A DNA stretch of 64,000 nt from Gluconobacter sp. P1C6_b (GTDB taxonomy: Bacteria > Pseudomonadota > Alphaproteobacteria > Acetobacterales > Acetobacteraceae). Shown piece after piece: positions 41,897 through 50,724 of the stretch (positions are counted from its first letter, which is position 1; each line of letters begins with the position of its first letter). Both the position numbers and the translations under genes were made by a program. The stretch lies in assembly GCF_018811945.1 (NCBI RefSeq), contig NZ_JACRVU010000003.1, forward strand, positions 124,001-188,000, read 5' to 3'. The notes under the pieces are model-generated. The model had not been told where the DNA came from and searched no databases. It worked only from the letters and a program-made list of their open reading frames with translations.

Positions 41897-42142
41897 TTAC
41901 GGCTGATGGATATTGCCGTAAGACGCGGCACCAAGACCCGGGCACGAGCACGGCGCACCCAGCGGAACCTGCGTCGGCATCTTGCAGGTATAGATCCCCG
42001 CCTTGCAGGTATAGCCATACCCCGCGATCGGTGTGCCCGGCGCCACGGGACCGGAAGCCGCCGTGCCGACACAGGCGCCAAGCCCCAGAAAGGAGAGACC
42101 GGCAGCAGCACGCAGAACATGACGGAAAACGGAACGAGACAT
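41897..42142 (-). CDS. Small Cys-rich lipoprotein, function unknown
   Basis: An 81-residue precursor with a lipoprotein signal ending LGAC (Cys24). The short mature part contains GYTCKAGIYTCKMPTQVPLG and PCSCPGLGAASYGNIHQP, four further cysteines spaced as C-x6-C and C-x-C. AAGGA nine bases upstream supports this start over the longer open frame. I recall similar tiny lipoproteins in other Alphaproteobacteria but no assigned function. The cysteines suggest disulfides or metal binding, which is only a guess. It is followed after 46 bases by rmuC. Confidence 0.75.
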   Translation of the reverse strand: MSRSVFRHVLRAAAGLSFLGLGACVGTAASGPVAPGTPIAGYGYTCKAGIYTCKMPTQVPLGAPCSCPGLGAASYGNIHQP

Positions 42143-42264
42143 TTCGATGTGTCCTTGATCGGCCAGTTTCAGAAAACCGGAATTGGAAAAGCGGAAACGG
42201 ATCGCCACCTCATCGGTTGCCGCGTGATCGGACGTCAGGATGGCAATCCTGTGGCAAAGAGCAT

Positions 42265-43443
42265 CTAGCGATGTCCGGCCGCCGCCTGCCCCGCCGCAAC
42301 ACCACTCGCCCAGGCCCACTGGAAATTGTGACCACCCAGCCAACCCGTCACATCCACGGCCTCGCCGATCGCATAAAGTCCCGGAACATCACGGGATTCG
42401 AGTGTCTGGGACGACAGATCCCGCGTATCGATCCCGCCCCGCATGACCTCCGCCTTGGCATAACCTTCCGTACCGGCGGGGCGAAGCTGCCAGTTCGACA
42501 CACGCTCGGCCAGCGCCTTGATCGCGCGGTCCGGCTGGTTCGCCAGCATCGTGTCTCCCAGCCCCACAGCCAGAACGCGGGCCAGTCGCTGGGGAAGCGC
42601 TTCCAGCAGACTCGGCGGCAGAGCCTTCGGACGGTCTTTCTTGACCTTCAGCAGCACATTCAGCGCATTCTGCCCCGGCAGAAGATCGATCTGCGCCGCA
42701 TCCCCGGCTTCCAGATAGGATGAAATCTGCAGAATCGCTGGGCCGGACACACCACGATGGGTAAAGACCATTCCGTCTTCAAACCGCGGCCCCTTCTTGC
42801 CCACGCGCGCTACGATCGGCAGCGATACGCCTGCAAGTTCCGGATCGGCATCCGCCAGAACCAGCGGCACGAGTGCGGGTGCTGGCGGCACAATCCCCAG
42901 ACCGAATTTCCGCGCCAGCCGCAGCGACAGATCCGACGCTCCGAGCTTGGGAATGGACAGCCCACCCGTCGCGAGGATCACCGCCCCGGTCCGGATCTCG
43001 CCCCCATCCGTGACGATGATGAAGCCGTGCTCCGCCTGCCGCACATCAAGAATGCGGGTCTGCATCCGCAACTCACATCCGGCGGTCCGGCACTCCGAGA
43101 CCAGCATGTCCACGATCTGCCCCGCCGAGCCATCACAGAAAAGCTGCCCCCGCGCCTTCTCATGCCAGGCAATACCGTGGCGGTTCACCAGCTTGAGAAA
43201 ATCCTGCGGCGTGTATCGTGCCAGTGCGGAACGCGCGAAATGGCGGTTCTGCGAGATGAAACAGTTGGGCCCGGTCTCGAGATGCGTGAAATTGCATCGC
43301 CCCCCGCCCGAAATCAGGATCTTGCGCCCCGGCTCCGGACCATGGTCCAGAACTAGGACCCGCGCCCCGTTCTGACCGGCCGTCGCCCCAGCCATCAGCC
43401 CCGCTGCACCGGCTCCAAGCACAATCACATCGGGGTTCATCAT
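42265..43443 (-). CDS. HI0933-family flavoprotein (YhiN-like)
   Basis: The 392-residue protein has the FAD-binding Rossmann motif VIVLGAGAAGLMAGATAGQN, then GRKILISGGGRCNFTHLE, the mark of the HI0933/YhiN group, and the C-terminal FAD contact GLYAIGEAVDVTGWLGGHNF. Members are NAD(P)/FAD-dependent oxidoreductases of largely unknown substrate, often annotated as aminoacetone oxidase family. The start lies 8 bases from the fzlA-like gene's stop on the same strand, suggesting co-transcription. Confidence 0.93.
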   Translation of the reverse strand: MMNPDVIVLGAGAAGLMAGATAGQNGARVLVLDHGPEPGRKILISGGGRCNFTHLETGPNCFISQNRHFARSALARYTPQDFLKLVNRHGIAWHEKARGQLFCDGSAGQIVDMLVSECRTAGCELRMQTRILDVRQAEHGFIIVTDGGEIRTGAVILATGGLSIPKLGASDLSLRLARKFGLGIVPPAPALVPLVLADADPELAGVSLPIVARVGKKGPRFEDGMVFTHRGVSGPAILQISSYLEAGDAAQIDLLPGQNALNVLLKVKKDRPKALPPSLLEALPQRLARVLAVGLGDTMLANQPDRAIKALAERVSNWQLRPAGTEGYAKAEVMRGGIDTRDLSSQTLESRDVPGLYAIGEAVDVTGWLGGHNFQWAWASGVAAGQAAAGHR

Positions 43444-43451
43444 GGCGGCTC

Positions 43452-44120
43452 TCAGAAATCCAGATTGGCGTAATGCGCCGGCGGCGTGATGCCACTGACC
43501 TTGTCAGACAGCAGCCCCCGGAAACAGGGGCGCGACTTCACCCGCGCATACCAGTCCTTCGCGGCAGGTGCCTTGGACCAGTTCACGTCACCGATGAAAT
43601 CCAGCGCCGACAGATGGGCCGCGGCTGCGAAATCGGCGAGCGACAGCGCAGGCCCCGCAAGCCAGGAGCGCGTCTCCGCAAGCCAGCCGATATAATCAAG
43701 GTGAAAGCGCATGTTCGCATAGCCCGCTCGCAGCGCATTGCCGTCCGGGTGACCGCGTCCGAACTGGCGCTTGTCGACCTTTTCGCCGAGCAGGTTCCGT
43801 GTGACCTCATGGGCGAAGCGGGTGTCGAACCAGTCCACGAGCCGTCGCGTCTCGACGCGGTCGGCGAAAGTACGCCCCAGAAGCGGTGTATCGGGATAGG
43901 CGTCTTCAAGATATTCGCAGATGACACGCCCGCCCGGCACGGCCAGACCATTTTCCTCAACCAGCACGGGAACCTCGCCCGCGGGATTGAGATGCAGGAA
44001 TTCCTCACGCTGTTCCCAGACCCGCTCAATGACAGGTTCGAACGGGAGTCGCTTCTCGCTGAGGGCGAGCCTCACGAGACGGCATTGCGGAGAAAGTGGA
44101 AGGTGATGCAGGATACGCAT
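43452..44120 (-). CDS. fzlA: FzlA-like glutathione S-transferase fold division protein
   Basis: The 222-residue protein has a GST thioredoxin-like N-terminal half (HHLPLSPQCRLVRLALSEKR, LNPAGEVPVLVEENGLAVPG) and helical C-terminal half. The family-specific stretches NLLGEKVDKRQ, GPALSLADFAAAAHLSALDF and VSGITPPAHYANLDF match FzlA of Caulobacter, which binds and bundles FtsZ and is not an enzyme. The match at the C-terminus, the FtsZ-contact end in FzlA, is the strongest argument. It is divergent from minC across a 77-base gap, which supports a division role. Confidence 0.85.
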   Translation of the reverse strand: MRILHHLPLSPQCRLVRLALSEKRLPFEPVIERVWEQREEFLHLNPAGEVPVLVEENGLAVPGGRVICEYLEDAYPDTPLLGRTFADRVETRRLVDWFDTRFAHEVTRNLLGEKVDKRQFGRGHPDGNALRAGYANMRFHLDYIGWLAETRSWLAGPALSLADFAAAAHLSALDFIGDVNWSKAPAAKDWYARVKSRPCFRGLLSDKVSGITPPAHYANLDF

Positions 44121-44197
44121 TGCCACTTTCTAAGTCAGCCGATACCCGCTCACAAGAGCCTCACCGACTGCCCGACACAGGTCCGACGATTTTCACG

Positions 44198-44926
44198 ATG
44201 CCCGATCCCGTTTCCGCTACCACATCGAACACCCCCATGCGCATCCGTGCGCGCGGCCGCTCCTTCTTGGCGCTCGTCCTGTCCCCCGAGGCGCCCCTTC
44301 CCCTCTGGCTGGAAGGTCTCGACTATCAGATCGCCCGTTCAGGCGGTCTTTTCACCGGAAAACCGGTCATTCTGGACCTCGGCCTCCTCAGCGAAACCAC
44401 ACCGGGTCTGGCGACGCTACTGGACGATATCCGCAGAAGAGGTGTCCGGATCATCGGCATCGAGGGCGGGAGCCGTCACTGGCCGGCGGTCGCGCACTGG
44501 GACTGGCCCGAAACCCTTGATGGTGGCCGTCCAGCCGGGGAAGTCGAGATCCCGGAAGATCCGTCTGCAAGCGCGGCGGGGCCCGTGTCCGGTGGGGGGA
44601 CGCTCATCATCGAGCAGACCGTCCGCTCCGGGCAAAGCATACAGCACATGCAGGGCGACGTGATCATCCTCGGATCAGTCTCGTCCGGCGCCGAGATCGT
44701 GGCCGCAGGGTCCATCCATGTGTACGGAACGTTGCGGGGCCGGGCGATCGCCGGGGTGGGCGGACAGTCCCAGAGCCGGATTTTCGCAAGCCGGATGCTG
44801 GCCGAACTGCTGGCCCTCGACGGATATTACGCCGTGACGGAAGACATCGATCCTGCGATCCTCGGACAGGCCGCGCAGGCTACCCTGGACGAGGACCGCG
44901 TCCGCGTCCTGCCTCTGACGACATGA
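44198..44926 (+). CDS. minC: Septum site-determining protein MinC
   Basis: The 242-residue protein has an N-terminal domain (RARGRSFLALVLSPEAPLPL, LDLGLLSETTPGLATLLDDI) and the C-terminal beta-helix with GTLIIEQTVRSGQSIQHMQG, GDVIILGSVSSGAEIVAAGS and HVYGTLRGRAIAG, the MinD- and FtsZ-binding face of MinC. MinC inhibits FtsZ polymerisation away from midcell. The open frame begins 34 codons earlier inside the fzlA-like gene. I use the ATG at 44198, although no strong ribosome-binding site is visible. minD follows after 148 bases. Confidence 0.92.
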   Translation: MPDPVSATTSNTPMRIRARGRSFLALVLSPEAPLPLWLEGLDYQIARSGGLFTGKPVILDLGLLSETTPGLATLLDDIRRRGVRIIGIEGGSRHWPAVAHWDWPETLDGGRPAGEVEIPEDPSASAAGPVSGGGTLIIEQTVRSGQSIQHMQGDVIILGSVSSGAEIVAAGSIHVYGTLRGRAIAGVGGQSQSRIFASRMLAELLALDGYYAVTEDIDPAILGQAAQATLDEDRVRVLPLTT

Positions 44927-45074
44927 ACTGAACTGCGAATTGATGGGGTCTGCCACGAAAGCGCCCCTATTCGCAGGTTGCCGCAGGGTATAAAACTTTC
45001 ATAGAATGGGAAACCGGTTGCGGTAACCCGTCACAGGCAGACGCCGACCGCAGAGACGTTTTTTTGGAGTATTC

Positions 45075-45887
45075 ATGGCCAAGGTTCTGGTTGTCACTTC
45101 CGGCAAGGGTGGCGTCGGCAAGACGACATCGACCGCCGCGCTCGGCGCCGCTCTCGCCCAGAGCGGGCAGAATGTGGTGGTGGTTGATTTCGATGTCGGG
45201 CTGCGGAACCTCGACCTGGTCATGGGCGCCGAACGCCGGGTGGTTTTCGATCTCATCAACGTCGTGCAGGGCGATGCCCGCCTGTCGCAGGCCCTGATCC
45301 GCGACAAGCGCTGCGAAACGCTGTCCATCCTTCCGGCATCCCAGACCCGCGACAAGGACGCCCTGACCTCCGAGGGCGTGGCCCGCGTCATGGACGAGCT
45401 TCGCGAGAAGTTTGACTGGGTCATCTGCGACAGCCCGGCTGGCATCGAGCGTGGCGCGCAGCTGGCCATGTACCATGCCGACATGGCCGTGATCGTGACC
45501 AATCCCGAGGTCAGCTCGGTCCGTGACTCCGACCGGATCATCGGCCTGCTCGACAGCAAGACCAAGAAGGCCGAACAGGGCGAGAAGGTCGACAAGCACC
45601 TGCTCCTGACGCGCTATGACCCTGCCCGCGCCGCGCGCAAGGAAATGCTGAGCGTCGAGGACGTTCTCGAAATCCTCTCCATCCCGCTGCTCGGCATCGT
45701 GCCCGAAAGCGAGGATGTGCTGAAGTCCTCCAATGTCGGTGCGCCCGTCACGCTGGCCGCGCCCACGAGCCTTCCTGCCCGCGCCTATTTCGAAGCAGCC
45801 CGTCGCCTGAGCGGCGAGAAGCTCGAGGTCTCGGTTCCAGTCGAGAAGCGCGGTTTCTTTGACTGGCTCTTCAAGAGGGACGCATGA
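45075..45887 (+). CDS. minD: Septum site-determining ATPase MinD
   Basis: The 270-residue ATPase has the deviant Walker A motif [10 protein letters not shown] at about 9-18, [20 protein letters not shown] and the Walker B region [20 protein letters not shown]. It ends in the amphipathic membrane-targeting helix FFDWLFKRD. MinD binds the inner membrane when ATP-bound, recruits MinC and is released by MinE. GGAG lies seven bases before the start (45066-45069). minE begins four bases after its stop. Confidence 0.98.
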   Translation: MAKVLVVTSGKGGVGKTTSTAALGAALAQSGQNVVVVDFDVGLRNLDLVMGAERRVVFDLINVVQGDARLSQALIRDKRCETLSILPASQTRDKDALTSEGVARVMDELREKFDWVICDSPAGIERGAQLAMYHADMAVIVTNPEVSSVRDSDRIIGLLDSKTKKAEQGEKVDKHLLLTRYDPARAARKEMLSVEDVLEILSIPLLGIVPESEDVLKSSNVGAPVTLAAPTSLPARAYFEAARRLSGEKLEVSVPVEKRGFFDWLFKRDA

Positions 45888-45891
45888 GTTC

Positions 45892-46170
45892 ATGAGTTTT
45901 CTCTCAAACATCTTCGCCCGGCGCCAGCAGTCCAGCAGCGTCGCCAAGGACCGTCTGCAGATCCTGCTTGCGCATGAGCGCGGTGCGGGTGAGGCCGGTG
46001 AGTCCGATCTGATCCGCCAGCTTCACAAGGAAATCATGGAAGTGATTGCCCGCCATGTCGCTGTTGATCAGGACAAGGTGCAGATCAAGGTCGACCGTGG
46101 CAGCGGGTGCTCCATGCTCGAAATCGACGTCGAGGTTCCGCAGGAACTCAACGGCAAGCGGGGTTCGTGA
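45892..46170 (+). CDS. minE: Division topological specificity factor MinE
   Basis: The 92-residue protein starts [20 protein letters not shown] and contains [13 protein letters not shown], the anti-MinCD helix segment, followed by the dimerisation beta-strands [20 protein letters not shown]. MinE drives the pole-to-pole oscillation by stimulating MinD ATPase. The frame is open 11 codons upstream inside minD, but the start used gives the conserved beginning and follows minD directly. Confidence 0.97.
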   Translation: MSFLSNIFARRQQSSSVAKDRLQILLAHERGAGEAGESDLIRQLHKEIMEVIARHVAVDQDKVQIKVDRGSGCSMLEIDVEVPQELNGKRGS

Positions 46171-46256
46171 TCCGGAGCCTTTTCCGGACACAACCCAGTT
46201 TTAGAGATATCAGGTGCGGTCTTGATGCCGCATCCGCAAGAGACGGAACAATACGG

Positions 46257-46616
46257 ATGAGCGGCTTTCTCGGAAACCTCATGAACCAGGCTGTCGGCGC
46301 CATCGGCGGACAGCTGGGCGAAAAGTTTGGCGGCAGCATTGGCGATTTCCTCAAGGGAGATGGCCTTAACATGCTCATCAACCAGGCCCAGAGCGCTGGC
46401 CTGACCGACAAGATCCAGTCCTGGATCGGCCATGGCGAAAACCTGCCCATCACAGCGGATGAGCTGCGCAGTCTCCTGACGGATCAGCAGATCCAGACGA
46501 TCGTCGCCAAGACGGGCCTTCCCGCTGGCACAATCCTGCCAGCACTGGCGCAGCTTCTTCCTGCTGCCGTCGACAAGCACACGCCCGAGGGCCAGGCTCC
46601 GTCAACGACGGCCTGA
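46257..46616 (+). CDS. YidB-like protein (DUF937 family)
   Basis: A 119-residue protein that starts MSGFLGNLMNQAVGAIGGQL and contains GLTDKIQSWIGHGENLPITA and ELRSLLTDQQIQTIVAKTGL. These match the YidB/DUF937 family of small helical cytoplasmic proteins of unknown function. It lies 86 bases after minE on the same strand and before the bidirectional terminator at 46651-46684. It may be the last gene of the min transcript, though a role in division is not implied. Confidence 0.88.
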   Translation: MSGFLGNLMNQAVGAIGGQLGEKFGGSIGDFLKGDGLNMLINQAQSAGLTDKIQSWIGHGENLPITADELRSLLTDQQIQTIVAKTGLPAGTILPALAQLLPAAVDKHTPEGQAPSTTA

Positions 46617-46650
46617 GTTACTGCCCCGGTATTCAGTGCCTGTAAAAAAG

Positions 46651-46684
46651 AAAGCCCCGGTGGATGGTTCCGCCGGGGCTTTTT
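46651..46684. terminator. Bidirectional intrinsic terminator
   Basis: AAAGCCCCGG (46651-46660) pairs with CCGGGGCTTT (46673-46682), followed by a T-run on the plus strand and A-rich sequence before it that gives a T-run on the minus strand. It lies between the YidB-like gene and the convergent yellow-like gene and can serve both. Confidence 0.9.
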
Positions 46685-46695
46685 CGTATCAGGGA

Positions 46696-47892
46696 TCAGG
46701 ATTTCTGTCCCGGGGGCAGCGCATTATAAGGCTGCGACTGTTCGATCGGGAAACGGATCAGAAGATAGGGTGTGACCCTGCGATCCGTACCATCATTGAA
46801 CGACGCCAGCCGGTTCCACTGCCCGAACGTGCAATAGACATGATCCGCTGTTGCAAAAATCCCGTCCGGTGAAAGGGCCCGCGGGTCACGGAGCATCATT
46901 TTGAACGATCCGTCCGGATCGCGCCGAAGGATGCAGTCATGCTCGTAATTCGTCGTATAGAGCCGGTTCTGGTCATCCAGGGCCAAACCATCCGCCACTC
47001 CCTTTTCGCCTTCGTCGCGGATTGCGGGGCCGAGAATGGCATCATTTGATGCAGGATCTGCGAGAAGATCCACGGACAGACTGTACAGCCGACGGCTCGT
47101 CAGGGGCGCGAAATAAAGACGTTTCTCATCCTTCGTCAGCGCGATCCCATCCACACCACCCGAAACCAGCTGCGGGTGACCGGGGATATAGCGGCGGGGC
47201 TCGCCTTCCACGATGGCCATAAATCCGGTTTCCGGAAGGATTGCGGGATGCGTCGTCAGTACGCGGCGGGCCTGCTGGGTCGCGACATCTACGATCACCA
47301 GTCCGGGGCTTGTTCCGAACGATGAATCGGTCACGAAGACCGTCCCCTGCGCCCCATGAGACAGCGAGACCCGCAGGTCGTTCATGTGGCTGTCCGGCAG
47401 AAGGACCGGCGCCTTGAGGATAATCTTGTGCGCGACCCGGTTCGTTACCGGATCAATGCAGACAATCTTCGCCGCTCCCGGCTGCAGGGGATGCCCGGCG
47501 CGCTTGCCGTCATCGATTACCCAGAGCCTGCCGTTCCGATCCATGGTCATGCCGTGAACGGAGACAAGACACTCTGCCGGAACATTCCCCGGGAGACTCA
47601 TTCCGGTACTCGGATAAGGCACGACCTTCCCGCCGACCAGTTCGCCGAGAGTTGCTCCCTTATGATCCACGGCATGTCGTGGAAAACCGACAAAGGTTCT
47701 CCCATTCGGCAGAACCACGATCCCCGAGGGGCCAGGGCCATCGAATTCGGCAACAATATCGAGCTCTCCGTAGGGGCCCGTACCGTTATCCTCGTTTCCG
47801 GCTGCACGCGCTTGGGCAACCGGCAGCGCTGCAGAAACCGCAATAGACGCTGGCGCTGCCGAGGCCGCCCGCAGGAAATGACGTCGTTTCAT
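46696..47892 (-). CDS. Tat-exported yellow/major royal jelly family protein
   Basis: A 398-residue protein with a twin-arginine signal (KRRHFLRAAS, then a hydrophobic stretch and ARA-A cleavage site). The body contains HGMTMDRNGRLWVIDDGKRA, PDSHMNDLRVSLSHGAQGTV, FVTDSSFGTSPGLVIVDVAT and GVDGIALTKDEKRLYFAPLT, the propeller repeats of the MRJP/yellow family. In insects these proteins include dopachrome-converting enzymes. Bacterial members are uncharacterised and presumed periplasmic sugar- or small-ligand-related. GGGAG eight bases upstream supports the start at 47892 over the ATG at 47913. It is divergent from a TonB-dependent receptor. Confidence 0.85.
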   Translation of the reverse strand: MKRRHFLRAASAAPASIAVSAALPVAQARAAGNEDNGTGPYGELDIVAEFDGPGPSGIVVLPNGRTFVGFPRHAVDHKGATLGELVGGKVVPYPSTGMSLPGNVPAECLVSVHGMTMDRNGRLWVIDDGKRAGHPLQPGAAKIVCIDPVTNRVAHKIILKAPVLLPDSHMNDLRVSLSHGAQGTVFVTDSSFGTSPGLVIVDVATQQARRVLTTHPAILPETGFMAIVEGEPRRYIPGHPQLVSGGVDGIALTKDEKRLYFAPLTSRRLYSLSVDLLADPASNDAILGPAIRDEGEKGVADGLALDDQNRLYTTNYEHDCILRRDPDGSFKMMLRDPRALSPDGIFATADHVYCTFGQWNRLASFNDGTDRRVTPYLLIRFPIEQSQPYNALPPGQKS

Positions 47893-47988
47893 GCACAAAC
47901 TCCCGAAATCCATTTATAAGACACACCGTTTCCATAACGCCCCAACCGTGTAAGGATCGCCACAGCCCCTACAAAATGTGATCGGAAT

Positions 47989-48006
47989 TTTTCCGGAACC
48001 GGAAAA
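47989..48006. promoter_or_regulatory. 18-base palindrome in divergent promoter region
   Basis: TTTTCCGG-AA-CCGGAAAA is a perfect 8-bp dyad in the 177-base region between the divergent yellow-like and receptor genes, flanked by AATT on both sides. It could be an operator for a dimeric regulator. No T-run or terminator context is present. Confidence 0.5.
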
Positions 48007-48025
48007 TTATGTTGACGTTCCGCAA

Positions 48026-48051
48026 ATACGAAACGACTTTGTATTTCGTAT
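48026..48051. promoter_or_regulatory. Second dyad upstream of the receptor
   Basis: ATACGAAA (48026-48033) and TTTCGTAT (48044-48051) form a perfect 8-base dyad with a 10-base spacer. It overlaps AT-rich sequence with a TATAAA 16 bases before the receptor start. It does not resemble a Fur box. It is a plausible operator for the receptor gene. Confidence 0.45.
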
Positions 48052-48069
48052 AAATTACTAACTGATCGC

Positions 48070-50574
48070 GTGGTAAAAGTGCTGACCCAGCTTTCCCTTC
48101 GTCATGTAACCCTTCTGGGGACTTCCCTTCTTGGCTCTGCATTTGTCCTGATGATGGACGAGGGCCGGGCTGCGACAACGCAATCTGTTCCGGTTCAGCA
48201 CAAACAGGCCCATGCAACCCCCACGCCCCGGAAGGCCACTTCCCGGCCGGCTGCGAAACCGCCGGTAGAAGTGTCGGGGGGCAGTGAAGCGGTCGTTGTG
48301 ACGGGGACGCGTGAGTTCGGAAAGAAGGCGCGGGATTCTATTGCCCCTGTCGACATCGTGACGAATCGTCAGTTGACGGGCACCGGCCAGCCCACGCTTC
48401 GCGATTCTCTGGCGCTGTTGCTGCCGTCCCTCACCGTGCCCACAGGCGGTTTTGATGCGGGCGCCCTGACCGACACCATTTCGCTCCGCGGGCTCAACCC
48501 CAACGAAACGCTCGTTCTGGTGGATGGCAAGCGGCGCCATACCACAGCGAATATCTATGCGGATGGCGGCCCGGCGCAGGGTTCCACGCCTGTCGATATC
48601 GACATGATCCCCATGTCCATGATCGACCATATTGAAGTTCTGCGTGACGGTGCGTCCGCCCAGTACGGTTCGGACGCGATTGCAGGCGTCGTCAACATCA
48701 TCCTGAAGAAGCAGAACCATGGCCTGACCATGCGCTCGAATACGGGAATCACGAGCGAAGGGGACGGTTTTCAGCAGGGCGTGTTCATCGACGGTGGCCT
48801 GAATCTGAACAACCGCGGTTTCGTTCATATCGGTGGCGATTTCGTGCATCAGGACCATACGGTCCGGTCCGGCGCGGACAACCGGACCAACACCTATGTC
48901 AATCAGCTTCTCGGGCAGCCCGAGCAGACCCGTGAGAGCGTCGCTATCAATGCCGGCTACGACATTACCGACAACGTGCAGGCCTATGCCAGCGCAACCT
49001 ATGCGCACCGGCATGCGGAATCGTATCAGAACTACCGACTGGCCTCCACGCTCGCCAAGTATCCCGGCTATGCCGCGATCTATCCTTACGGCTACGCCCC
49101 CATCGAGGCCCTGAACGAGGACGACTACGAACTGACAGCCGGTTTCAAGGGAACACTGGCAGGCTGGCATTGGGATGTATCCTCGGTTTTCGGGCGGGAT
49201 TACGATGCCTTCGATACCGAGAGCTCAACGAATGTGGGCCTGTACACGGCCACGGGGCAGACCCCAACGTCCTTCGCCGCGCAGTCCTATAACGACACGC
49301 AATGGACGAACAGCGTCGATCTGAGCCACAAGTTCCGCACGTCGTTCTGGCCCTATGCCATCAACGTCGCTGGTGGTGCGTCCTATCGTTACGAGGCCTA
49401 TGCCATCGGCACCGGTTCTCCGGCGAGCTACACCTATTCCAGCTCGGACGGCTTTCCGGGCACCAACCCGGCCAATGCAGGCAAATGGTCCCGTGACGTG
49501 GCGGCGGGCTATCTCGATATCTCCACGAACCTGATGAAGCACTGGCAGATCGATCTGGCAGGCCGCGTCGAGCATTACACGGATGTCGGCAACACCAAGA
49601 CCGGCAAAATCTCGACCCGTTACGATTTCAGCCCGCGCTTCGCCATCCGCGGCACGTTCAGCAATGGCTTCCATGCGCCGACGCTGGCGCAGGAGCATTA
49701 TTCCGCACTCTCCGTCTCTCCGACGGCGGCCAGCGGCATCATTGCGGCGAACTCCGCCGGTGCACTCGCCAACGGCGCCTCAGCCCTGAAGCCGGAATCC
49801 TCCACGAGTGCCGAAGGTGGCATCATCGTCGAGCCGATCAAGAAGCTGCACGTCACCGTCGACGTGTATCAGATCGACCTGCGCGACCGGATCATGCCCG
49901 GAGGTACGATCTATGGATCGCAGGCCTACAGCGCGCTCCAGGCTGACGGGTTCAACCTGCCGTCAGGATCTGAAAACTGGACTGGAAGCCAGCTCGCCAC
50001 GCACTGGTTTGCCAATGTGGCCAACACCCGCACCCAGGGCCTCGATCTGACGGCGACCTATCCGACCGATTTCGGTCATTATGGTCATGCGGACTGGGAT
50101 GTCGCGATCAACCTGAACCGTACGCGTCTGCGCCATCAGGCAAGCAGCACGACCGGCGCAGCCCTTCTGAACGCCCAGTATGTCGCCTACCTCACCACAG
50201 CATATCCGCGCAGCAAGATCATTTTCGGTGGCACCTGGCGCTCCGCCCGCAACAAGTGGGCCGTCTCCGTCCATGAGATCCGCTATGGCGAGACAACGTC
50301 CCAGCTCACCTACTACACCGGGCCTTACACCTACTCCACCAGCCACTTTCTGGAGTTCCAGAACGTGCCGAAATGGACGACGAACGCCTCCGTTACCTAC
50401 AACATCACACCCAAGTGGAGTGCTACGATCGGCGGGAACAACATCTTCGCCAAATTCCCGTCCGTCGTGCCGGAAGGGAACCGCTATCTGGGCGTGCCCA
50501 AATATTACATGAGCACGTCCCAGCTCGGCATGAATGGCGGGTACTACTATCTGGATGTTTCAGCCCGCTTCTGA
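48070..50574 (+). CDS. TonB-dependent outer-membrane receptor
   Basis: The 834-residue protein has a signal peptide and a Pro/Lys-rich linker. The plug domain follows (ALLLPSLTVPTGGFDAGALT, SLRGLNPNETLVLVDGKRRH, IDHIEVLRDGASAQYGSDAI, AGVVNIILKK), then a long beta-barrel ending YYYLDVSARF with the terminal aromatic residue expected of outer-membrane barrels. Such receptors import siderophores, vitamins or carbohydrates using TonB energy. The plug resembles the broad carbohydrate/iron group, and the ligand is not evident. The GTG start at 48070 has no obvious ribosome-binding site, so the exact N-terminus is uncertain. It is divergent from the yellow-like gene. Confidence 0.9.
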   Translation: MVKVLTQLSLRHVTLLGTSLLGSAFVLMMDEGRAATTQSVPVQHKQAHATPTPRKATSRPAAKPPVEVSGGSEAVVVTGTREFGKKARDSIAPVDIVTNRQLTGTGQPTLRDSLALLLPSLTVPTGGFDAGALTDTISLRGLNPNETLVLVDGKRRHTTANIYADGGPAQGSTPVDIDMIPMSMIDHIEVLRDGASAQYGSDAIAGVVNIILKKQNHGLTMRSNTGITSEGDGFQQGVFIDGGLNLNNRGFVHIGGDFVHQDHTVRSGADNRTNTYVNQLLGQPEQTRESVAINAGYDITDNVQAYASATYAHRHAESYQNYRLASTLAKYPGYAAIYPYGYAPIEALNEDDYELTAGFKGTLAGWHWDVSSVFGRDYDAFDTESSTNVGLYTATGQTPTSFAAQSYNDTQWTNSVDLSHKFRTSFWPYAINVAGGASYRYEAYAIGTGSPASYTYSSSDGFPGTNPANAGKWSRDVAAGYLDISTNLMKHWQIDLAGRVEHYTDVGNTKTGKISTRYDFSPRFAIRGTFSNGFHAPTLAQEHYSALSVSPTAASGIIAANSAGALANGASALKPESSTSAEGGIIVEPIKKLHVTVDVYQIDLRDRIMPGGTIYGSQAYSALQADGFNLPSGSENWTGSQLATHWFANVANTRTQGLDLTATYPTDFGHYGHADWDVAINLNRTRLRHQASSTTGAALLNAQYVAYLTTAYPRSKIIFGGTWRSARNKWAVSVHEIRYGETTSQLTYYTGPYTYSTSHFLEFQNVPKWTTNASVTYNITPKWSATIGGNNIFAKFPSVVPEGNRYLGVPKYYMSTSQLGMNGGYYYLDVSARF

Positions 50575-50587
50575 GCGGCTGAGTATG

Positions 50588-50613
50588 GCGAGGTGATGGA
50601 TGCATCACCTCGC
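50588..50613. terminator. Stem-loop after the TonB-dependent receptor
   Basis: GCGAGGTGATG (50588-50598) and CATCACCTCGC (50603-50613) form a perfect 11-bp stem with a 4-base loop 13 bases after the receptor stop. The downstream tail is only TTCAG, so it may need Rho or act as a 3'-end stabiliser. Between it and the tRNA there is nothing else recognisable. Confidence 0.65.
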
Positions 50614-50724
50614 TTCAGACTGGTATCTGCGCGGGAGCGCTCGTCGGACAGGATCTGTTGTGGGAAGAACCTGCGCCCCACACCTGAGGGGATAAAAATA
50701 TGGTTCGGGAAATATTGTGTTTGT

